From the NCBI GenBank assembly GCA_004557075.1, contig SFEX01000006.1:1-64000 (forward strand): 64,000 bases of DNA. The letters are read 5' to 3'. Origin of the DNA: Clostridiales bacterium (GTDB lineage: Bacteria > Bacillota > Clostridia > Oscillospirales > Oscillospiraceae). A model generated the notes under the pieces. The model was not told where the DNA came from and did not search any database. It worked only from the letters and a program-made list of their open reading frames with translations. Position numbers and translations under genes: made by a program. The stretch's first letter is position 1, and each line of letters begins with the position of its first letter. This document shows, in pieces, positions 57,932 through 64,000 of this stretch.

Positions 57932-58016
57932 GGGTATTGTACTTTTGGAGCTTATATGATAAAATAACAAAGTTAGGTATACATAATATCCGAAAGAACA
58001 TAAAGGAGAGCGGGTT

Positions 58017-58853
58017 ATGAGCATACTTGAAGCCATAATTCTCGGACTTGTGCAGGGCATTGCGGAGTTTTTGCCCATATCCAGCTCGGGACATTTGGCA
58101 ATACTTCAAAACTTATTCAACATGTCCGATATAGAGGGCGGGCATATGCTGTTTGATGTGCTGCTGCACTTCGGCACTCTGGTAGCTATATGCTTTATGT
58201 ACTGGCCGGACATAAAGTCGATGTTCACGGAGACTATCGACCTGTTCACAGGGCGAAATAGCGCGCCTGCCGGACAGCGCAGACAGTATCCTGCGGCGAG
58301 GATGTTCATGCTCATCATTGCGGCAACGCTTCCGCTGGTGCTCATTCTTCCGGTGCATCATTATATCGAAGGGCTGTCAAGCTCAACCTTGTACGTGGGC
58401 ATCGCGCTCATCCTGACAGGCTGCATGCTTTTTGTGTCCGATAAAATGCCAAGGGGTACAAAAACGGAGAAGAATATGCTGTTTAAGGACGCGCTCATCA
58501 TCGGACTGTGCCAGTGCGTAGCAACGCTGCCAGGTCTTTCCCGTTCGGGAACGACCATCACGGCGGGCATAGCCACGGGGCAGGATCGCAGGTACGCGGT
58601 GAAGTTTTCACTGCTGATGAGCATACCGGCGGTGCTCGGCGCAACGGTGCTTGAGCTTGTCGACGCTATAAAGGTCGGCATTGATGCATCTCTCATCCCG
58701 GCCTATCTTTTCGGCATGATCGCGGCCATGGTGTCGGGCGTGCTTGCGATAGGACTTCTTAAAATGATTGCAAGGAAAGCCAAATTCGGCGGCTTTGCCT
58801 ACTACTGCTGGGTAGTCGGCGTGCTGACGATCGTGCTTTCAATGATATTCTGA
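58017..58853 (+). CDS. uppP: Undecaprenyl-diphosphatase (UppP/BacA)
   Basis: The 278-residue membrane protein has the two BacA motifs, QGIAEFLPISSSGHLAIL (residues 14-31) and LPGLSRSGTTITAGIATGQD (about 176-195), and seven or eight spans. It recycles the wall carrier lipid and gives bacitracin tolerance. AAAGGAGAGCGG precedes ATG 58017. Confidence 0.95.
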   Translation: MSILEAIILGLVQGIAEFLPISSSGHLAILQNLFNMSDIEGGHMLFDVLLHFGTLVAICFMYWPDIKSMFTETIDLFTGRNSAPAGQRRQYPAARMFMLIIAATLPLVLILPVHHYIEGLSSSTLYVGIALILTGCMLFVSDKMPRGTKTEKNMLFKDALIIGLCQCVATLPGLSRSGTTITAGIATGQDRRYAVKFSLLMSIPAVLGATVLELVDAIKVGIDASLIPAYLFGMIAAMVSGVLAIGLLKMIARKAKFGGFAYYCWVVGVLTIVLSMIF

Positions 58854-58875
58854 TGAAGGCAGGGGAACCTGAGTA

Positions 58876-61437
58876 ATGGCACAGACCACAAAGAAGAAAA
58901 AAACCAATACAAAGGGAAAAAGCCCGGCAAAGTCTGAGAGCAGGGCTAATACTGCTGTCGCAGAGCCGAGCGGCTCTTTCCGGCGAGAGGGCGCGGCGAT
59001 ATGCTTCGTGTTCGCGGCGATGTTTGTTGTGATAGGAATTTTCGCTCACGACGGCTTTGTCGTGGGCTGGATATGCTCGCTGCTCAAGGGACTGTTCGGC
59101 TATGGCTTCTGGGTGTGCGCGCCGGTGTTCATACTGGTCGCGGTCATCCTCGGCTTCCACAAAGGCAGACCCGTTGTCTGGCGGACGACTGCGGCCCTGT
59201 TGCTGCCGCTCATGGTCGGCGCGCTTATGGATGTTCTGCTGTCGCATATAGTCGTTGATAATATTGACGGCGTCGGCGCTGTTTTCAAGACCCTGTACAG
59301 CGGCGGCATAGCCATAAAGTGCGGCGGCGTTATAGGAGGACTGCTGGCGTTTGTGCTCCAGAAGGCGTTCAGCATTTACGGAGCGGCAATAATACTGTTC
59401 CTTGCGCTTGTATATTTCCTCCTTGCCTCGCTCAATATAACTATCCGCAAAATTATAGTTTGGCTCGGCAGCCGCAAAACGAAAAAAAGCGAGCCGAAGC
59501 CCGCGAAAAAATCCGAGCCTGAAAGCGCTGAGGACTTCATAGAAGAAGAGGACGAGGAAGAAAAGCTTCGCGCAAAGACCGCAAAGCGCAGGGCGATAGA
59601 CATTCCGATGGATGACGAGCCAACCTTCTCCAAAAAAGCTCGCGGCAGGGAGGAGCCGACCGTAAACGAGGCGGCGGAGAAACGCGGCGGGCGCTCCGGC
59701 AAGAAGGCGGCAGAGCCAAATACCGATAATGTTGAACCGATATCCGTCGAGGAGGCGGAGGCAATAGCCGGAGTAGCTCCGGTGACGCTCAGCGGGCGCG
59801 GCAGCGTCAGGAGCGGCGCCGTATCCGACCCGCCGAAGAAAGCCACAGCCGCGGAGGTCGCAGCCGAGACGGAGGCGATATTGGACGAGATCGAAGCCGC
59901 GCCCAAGGACGGCGAGTATGAAAAGCCCCCGATATTCCTGCTCAAGAAGGGTCATGCCACCACTCCCAACGCCGACGAGGAGCTGCGTACCAACCGCGAG
60001 CGCCTCGAAAGCACGATACAGAGCTTCGGCGTAAACGCGAGAATAGTCGATACGACGCACGGCCCGACCGTTACGCGCTATGATATGGAGCTTGAGCAGG
60101 GAGTGAAGCTCAGTAAGCTGACAAATCTTGCGGGCGATATAGCGCTTGCGCTGGGCGTAGTCAGCGTCCGCATAGCGCCGATACCCGATAAGATATCCAC
60201 TGTCGGCATCGAGGTACCAAATAAGCTTATAAGCACCGTCTATCTGCGGGACATAATAGATTCAAAAAAGTTTGCTGCGTCCAAATCCAAGCTCTCATTT
60301 GCCATCGGCAAGGATATCGCGGGCGAGGCGGTTGTCGGAAATATCTCAAGGCTGCCGCATCTGCTTATCGCGGGCACGACCGGCTCCGGCAAATCGGTGT
60401 GCATGAACTCGCTTATCATAAGCCTGCTGTATAAGTCGAATCCCGACGATGTGAAGCTCATCATGATAGACCCGAAGATGGTAGAGCTGGGAGTGTATAA
60501 CGGCATCCCGCATCTGTACATCCCCGTTGTGACCGACCCCAAAAAGGCGGCGGGCGCGCTGCAATGGGCGGTTACAGAAATGCTCAAGCGCTATCGCCTG
60601 TTCTCGGAGCTTGGTGTTCGCAATCTTGAGGCGTATAACCAGCACCTTATTGAAAATGACCAGCCTAAGATACCGAACGTTGTCGTTGTTATCGACGAGC
60701 TGGCAGACCTAATGCTTGTAGCGTCGAAGGACGTTGAGGAGAGCATATGCCGCGTTGCACAGATGGGACGCGCAGCCGGCATGCACCTTGTCATCGCCAC
60801 CCAGCGCCCCTCTGCGGACGTTATCACCGGGCTGATGAAGGCAAATATCCCGAGCCGCATCGCCTTTGCGGTGTCCTCCGCGCTCGAGAGCCGCATAATA
60901 CTCGATAATTCGGGCGCCGAGAAGCTCATAGGCATGGGCGATATGCTGTACGCGCCCATCGGCTGCGGAAAGCCTATGCGCGTTCAGGGCGCTTTTGTCA
61001 GCGACGAGGAGCGCGACGCCATCGTCGAATTTATCAAAAAGCAGGCCACCGCGCAGTACAGCGAGGACGTCATGGCGCAGATCGAAAAGGCCGCCGAGGA
61101 CAAAAACGCAAACAGCAAGGGTCATAACGACGATGACGAGAGCGGTGGAAAGCCCGATTATGACGAGCTGCTGCCCCAGGCTGTCGACGTTATATTTGAC
61201 ACAAAGCAGGCATCTGTATCCATGCTCCAGCGCCGTCTCAAGCTCGGCTATTCCAGAGCCGCCCGCATCGTCGATCAGATGGAGGAGCTTGGCATCATCG
61301 GGCCGTTTGAGGGCTCAAAGCCCCGTCAGATACTCATAACCCGCGATCAGTGGCTTGAAATGCAGACCACTCAGGGCACAGCGCCGACCGAGATACTTAA
61401 AACGCAGATGGAGTTTGCTGAACAGATCGAGGAATAA
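58876..61437 (+). CDS. DNA translocase SpoIIIE/FtsK
   Basis: The 853-residue protein has a Lys-rich N-terminus, four membrane spans (about 38-190), a charged linker (200-350) and the alpha-beta motor. Walker A is IAGTTGSGKSVCMNSLIISL (about 497-516) and Walker B VVVVIDELADLM. The gamma winged-helix domain (DELLPQAVDVIFDTKQASVS, KLGYSRAARIVDQMEELGII) reads SRS/KOPS polarity sites. It pumps DNA through septa at division and into the forespore. AGGGGAACCTGAGTA lies upstream. Confidence 0.95.
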   Translation: MAQTTKKKKTNTKGKSPAKSESRANTAVAEPSGSFRREGAAICFVFAAMFVVIGIFAHDGFVVGWICSLLKGLFGYGFWVCAPVFILVAVILGFHKGRPVVWRTTAALLLPLMVGALMDVLLSHIVVDNIDGVGAVFKTLYSGGIAIKCGGVIGGLLAFVLQKAFSIYGAAIILFLALVYFLLASLNITIRKIIVWLGSRKTKKSEPKPAKKSEPESAEDFIEEEDEEEKLRAKTAKRRAIDIPMDDEPTFSKKARGREEPTVNEAAEKRGGRSGKKAAEPNTDNVEPISVEEAEAIAGVAPVTLSGRGSVRSGAVSDPPKKATAAEVAAETEAILDEIEAAPKDGEYEKPPIFLLKKGHATTPNADEELRTNRERLESTIQSFGVNARIVDTTHGPTVTRYDMELEQGVKLSKLTNLAGDIALALGVVSVRIAPIPDKISTVGIEVPNKLISTVYLRDIIDSKKFAASKSKLSFAIGKDIAGEAVVGNISRLPHLLIAGTTGSGKSVCMNSLIISLLYKSNPDDVKLIMIDPKMVELGVYNGIPHLYIPVVTDPKKAAGALQWAVTEMLKRYRLFSELGVRNLEAYNQHLIENDQPKIPNVVVVIDELADLMLVASKDVEESICRVAQMGRAAGMHLVIATQRPSADVITGLMKANIPSRIAFAVSSALESRIILDNSGAEKLIGMGDMLYAPIGCGKPMRVQGAFVSDEERDAIVEFIKKQATAQYSEDVMAQIEKAAEDKNANSKGHNDDDESGGKPDYDELLPQAVDVIFDTKQASVSMLQRRLKLGYSRAARIVDQMEELGIIGPFEGSKPRQILITRDQWLEMQTTQGTAPTEILKTQMEFAEQIEE

Positions 61438-61445
61438 ACCACGGA

Positions 61446-61471
61446 AAAGCCCGACCCTGTCGGGCTTTTTG
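61446..61471 (+). terminator. Terminator after spoIIIE/ftsK
   Basis: AAAGCCCGAC and GTCGGGCTTTTT form a clean hairpin with T-run. Confidence 0.9.
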
Positions 61472-61571
61472 GCCTTTTCGGTTCTGTAAAAAACAAATCA
61501 GCGCATGATCTGAGATAACGGACGGGGGAGCTCGAGGGGGCGGCAGCCCTCCTCAAATCGGATAAATAGCC

Positions 61572-61661
61572 ATCAAAAATGTCTGGCTTAGCAGACTTTT
61601 TTTAGGAGCGAAGCGAGGTTTTTATGAAGCCTGCAAAAAAGTCCTAAAGGACATTTTTGAT
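61572..61661. repeat. Intergenic palindromic repeat
   Basis: ATCAAAAATGTC (61572-61583) is the exact complement of GACATTTTTGAT (61650-61661); inside it GACTTTTTT (61594 on) pairs with AAAAAAGTC (61635-61643), enclosing GGAGCGAAGCGAGGTTTTTA. A 90-base nested cruciform with no gene suggests a MITE- or REP-like dispersed repeat. Confidence 0.65.
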
Positions 61662-61684
61662 ATGCTGATATACTGGAGGATAGG

Positions 61685-62098
61685 ATGAAGGATTATTTCT
61701 GCCCGCATATGGAAGCGCGCGAGATAAATGAGATAAGTATGCTCGGCCTTGCCCATATAGGCGACGCCGTGTACGAGCTTTTAACGCGCACGATGCTGTG
61801 CTCCGACGGGAACAAGGCAGTCGGTCAGCTCCACAAAAAAACGGTCGCGATAGTGAACGCCCCTGCTCAGGCGAGGGCTGTAGAGCGGATTCTCCCCCTG
61901 CTGACGGAGCAGGAGATGAGCATATATAAGCGCGGCCGCAACGCAAAGGTAAACTCCGTTCCTCAAAAGGCCGATATCTCCCAGTACCATGCCGCGACGG
62001 GGCTTGAAGCCCTGTTCGGATGGCTGTACCTTCTCGGCGATACGGACAGGATAAACAGGCTGTTTTCGGCCTGCGTGGAGGACGAACATGGCACTTGA
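61685..62098 (+). CDS. mrnC: Mini-ribonuclease III
   Basis: The 137-residue protein has the RNase III catalytic-core signature LGLAHIGDAVYELLTR (about 20-35, with Asp) and ATGLEALFGWLYLLGD (about 103-118, with Glu), but no double-stranded RNA-binding domain. Mini-III matures 23S rRNA ends in Firmicutes. GGAGGATAGG precedes ATG 61685. Its stop overlaps rqcH by 11 bases. Confidence 0.93.
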   Translation: MKDYFCPHMEAREINEISMLGLAHIGDAVYELLTRTMLCSDGNKAVGQLHKKTVAIVNAPAQARAVERILPLLTEQEMSIYKRGRNAKVNSVPQKADISQYHAATGLEALFGWLYLLGDTDRINRLFSACVEDEHGT

Positions 62099-63812
62099 CG
62101 CAATACTTTTGTCCGCGCTTGCGGACGAGCTTTCGCCAAAGCTGCTTGGCGGCAGAATAGATAAGGTTCAGCAGCCCGAGCGCGATCAGGTGATAATATC
62201 GCTGCGAAATAACGGGCAGAACATGCGCCTGCTGATAAACGCGGGCGCCGGCAGCGGCAGGATCCAGCTCATAAGCTCGGGCATCGAAAACCCAGCCGAG
62301 CCGCCCATGTTCTGCATGCTGCTGCGCAAGCATCTCATCGGCGGCCGCATAGAAAAGCTTACGCAGCCGGACTGGGAACGCCTGCTTTTGGTTGACATAA
62401 TGTCGCACAACGAGCTTGGCGACAGTATCAGCCTGAAGCTTGCCGTTGAGCTTATGGGACGCAGCGCAAACCTTGTCCTCATAGGCGATGACGGCCGGAT
62501 AATCGACTGCCTGCGCCGCATGGACTACGGTGGGGACGCCGAGCGCAGGATGCTGCCCGGCATGATATACCGCCTGCCGCCAAAGCAGAAAAAGCCGATG
62601 ATATTTGATATGGACAGGGAAGCGGTATCCGCCGTTATTTCCGCCTCCGACGGCACAAGGCCGCTGGATAAGCGCATTATGGACGGCTTTTCCGGCCTTT
62701 CGCCGCTAATATGCCGCGAGCTTGCCTGCCGCTGTGGAAATGCCCCGGAGCTTTTCCCCGCCGTGGCCGAGGCGTTTTTGGACAGCGTAAGGGCGCGGGA
62801 GTTTACGCCGATGCTGCTGCTTGATAACGGAAAGCCGAAGGAGTATTCCTTCATGGCGCTGCATCAGTACGGCTCAGAGTATGAGCAGCGCGTATTTGAA
62901 AGCTTTTCCGAGCTGCTCGAGGCGTATTATTCAAAGCGCGAGCTTTTGGAGCGTCGCCGCCGCCGTGCGCGCGAGCTGAGCCACAGCGTCAAAACCGCGC
63001 GCGACCGCATCGCAAGAAAGCTTGCCAGTCAAAAGGAGGAGCTTGCGCGAAGCTGCTGCCGCGAGGATATCCGAAAATGCGCGGAGCTTGTGACCGCGAA
63101 TATGTACCGCATAAAAAAGGGCGATAGCAGCGTGACGGTGGAGGATTACTACTCCGATGGCTGCCCGCCGCTTGAGATAGCGCTCGACCCGCTGAAAACG
63201 CCTCAGGCGAATGCCGCCGCAATGTTTAAAGAGTATAATAAGCTCAAAACTGCAGAACTTCACCTGACGGCGCTTGTGGCAGAGGGCGAAAAGCAGCTTG
63301 ACTATTTAAACAGCGTTCTTGACGAGATCGAGCGCGCGGAATCAGAGCGCGATCTGTCGGAGATACGCCGCGAGCTGATTGACACCGGCTATATAAAAAA
63401 GCAGCGCGGGGCAAAGCCCGAAAAGATAAAAAAGCAGGGGCCGATGGATTTTGTATCCTCCGACGGCTTTGAGATATTCGTTGGCCGCAGCAACAGTCAG
63501 AACGATGAGCTGACGACAAAGCTTGCCCGCCGCACGGATATCTGGCTGCATACGAAAACCGTACACGGAAGCCACGTTATAATATCCTGCGAGGGGGTAG
63601 AGCCGCCGCAGCGTACTATAGAGGAGGCGGCGTCTTTAGCGGCCTACTATTCGCAGGCGCGCGAGGGCGGCAAGACGGCGGTGGACTATACCATGGTGCG
63701 CTTTGTGCGCAAGCCCTCAGGCTCCATGCCCGGCAAGGTCATCTACACCGATTACAGCACCGTCATGGCAGAATCCGACGAAGCTCTGTGCGAAAAATTA
63801 AAGAGGAATTAA
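62088..63812 (+). CDS. rqcH: RqcH, ribosome quality-control NFACT protein
   Basis: The 574-residue protein has an NFACT-N domain (MALDAILLSALADELSPKLL, GRIDKVQQPERDQVIIS, LRKHLIGGRIEKL), HhH and coiled-coil middle parts (about 280-430), and an NFACT-R domain (FEIFVGRSNSQNDELTTKLA, DIWLHTKTVHGSHVII). It binds stalled 50S-peptidyl-tRNA and adds Ala tails; older names are FbpA and fibronectin-binding protein. AGGACGAAC gives a weak ribosome site; overlap with mrnC implies coupling. Confidence 0.95.
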   Translation: MALDAILLSALADELSPKLLGGRIDKVQQPERDQVIISLRNNGQNMRLLINAGAGSGRIQLISSGIENPAEPPMFCMLLRKHLIGGRIEKLTQPDWERLLLVDIMSHNELGDSISLKLAVELMGRSANLVLIGDDGRIIDCLRRMDYGGDAERRMLPGMIYRLPPKQKKPMIFDMDREAVSAVISASDGTRPLDKRIMDGFSGLSPLICRELACRCGNAPELFPAVAEAFLDSVRAREFTPMLLLDNGKPKEYSFMALHQYGSEYEQRVFESFSELLEAYYSKRELLERRRRRARELSHSVKTARDRIARKLASQKEELARSCCREDIRKCAELVTANMYRIKKGDSSVTVEDYYSDGCPPLEIALDPLKTPQANAAAMFKEYNKLKTAELHLTALVAEGEKQLDYLNSVLDEIERAESERDLSEIRRELIDTGYIKKQRGAKPEKIKKQGPMDFVSSDGFEIFVGRSNSQNDELTTKLARRTDIWLHTKTVHGSHVIISCEGVEPPQRTIEEAASLAAYYSQAREGGKTAVDYTMVRFVRKPSGSMPGKVIYTDYSTVMAESDEALCEKLKRN

Positions 63813-63824
63813 TTAATGCCTTCC

Positions 63825-63985
63825 ATTTGAGGGGAAGGTGTCGGCGCGAGCCGACGGATGAGGTGTCTGCTGACGCAGGGTCAATTCGATTTAAGGCTTA
63901 AAAGAATCTCTTTTGAGACATCCCGACCGGTAACAATGGCAATACTCGCTTTTGCACTCACGCACTAATTGTAGGGGCGAGCATC
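63825..63985. repeat. Dispersed intergenic repeat at right end
   Basis: GAGGGGAAGGTGTCGGC, GCCGACGGATGAGGTG and, further on, TGTAGGGGCGAGCATCG resemble dispersed repeats found between genes in many gut Clostridia genomes. The stem GTCGGC/GCCGAC is within it. No gene is seen from 63813 to the window end. Confidence 0.55.
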
Positions 63986-64000
63986 GTGTCAATAGGAAGA

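Noticed and set aside
58759..60060. Minus-strand 433-codon frame over spoIIIE/ftsK
   Set aside because: It overlaps the N-terminal membrane and linker part of a well-defined translocase and has shadow-like composition.

Overview
The window looks like chromosome from a spore-forming, strictly anaerobic gut Firmicute of the Clostridia (Oscillospiraceae/Ruminococcaceae-like). Evidence: a small acid-soluble spore protein, a SpoIIQ-type M23 peptidase, a SpoIIIE/FtsK translocase next to TepA, FeoAB with a DtxR regulator, acetate kinase, consensus sigma-A promoters, GGAGG ribosome sites and many U-tailed hairpin terminators. No 16S rRNA is present, so the genus cannot be fixed.

Region 1 (1-12.6 kb) is a mosaic. 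A 37-codon tail of a SpaA-like pilin abuts khpA, which has an in-frame amber codon. Then come khpA's terminator, an intact MarR-controlled catabolic cassette (flavin oxidoreductase, alpha/beta hydrolase, VOC protein, MFS transporter), a frameshifted rimM and a trmD cut off after its SAM-binding motif. trmD runs straight into conjugative-element DNA: MobC (with an amber codon), relaxase, PcfB tail-less, VirB4 head-less, sortase B, Cys-rich VLP protein, an N-terminal fragment, and a serine recombinase lacking its catalytic domain. Three neighbouring housekeeping genes are broken while the cassette is intact. Two XRE regulators follow.

Region 2 (13.6-40.3 kb) is ordinary chromosome with several self-contained units: two YhgE/Pip membrane proteins around a small membrane protein; sasP; rplU-rpmA-obg with a probable L21 leader; cls; ackA; tmcAL; livJHMGF; a beta-propeller lipoprotein; feoA-feoB-Cys-rich protein-dtxR; spoIIQ-like; tRNA-Met and tRNA-Glu; an ABC1 kinase; a NUDIX hydrolase.

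Region 3 (40335-47415) is an integrative element in tRNA-Arg(CCG), bounded by an exact 46-bp repeat of the tRNA 3' part. It has an integrase, repressor, excisionase-like protein, a chain of overlapping small genes, a replication-like protein, a sigma-like protein, a zeta-type toxin with XRE antitoxin, and small phage-type genes. Two parts look undescribed: a 27-residue peptide gene with an antisense RNA arranged like a type I toxin-antitoxin locus, and a tandem pair of structured RNA motifs at the start of a leader. An 8-bp motif (ACCCGCTC) recurs at least eight times between 43.4 and 47.2 kb.

Region 4 (47.4-64 kb) returns to chromosome: MarR-MATE and a second MATE, an SLH-domain protein, then prfA, a TsaC-CoaE fusion, an M18 aminopeptidase, tepA, uppP, spoIIIE/ftsK, mini-III RNase and rqcH. 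Intergenic palindromic repeats lie near 61.6 kb and at the right end.
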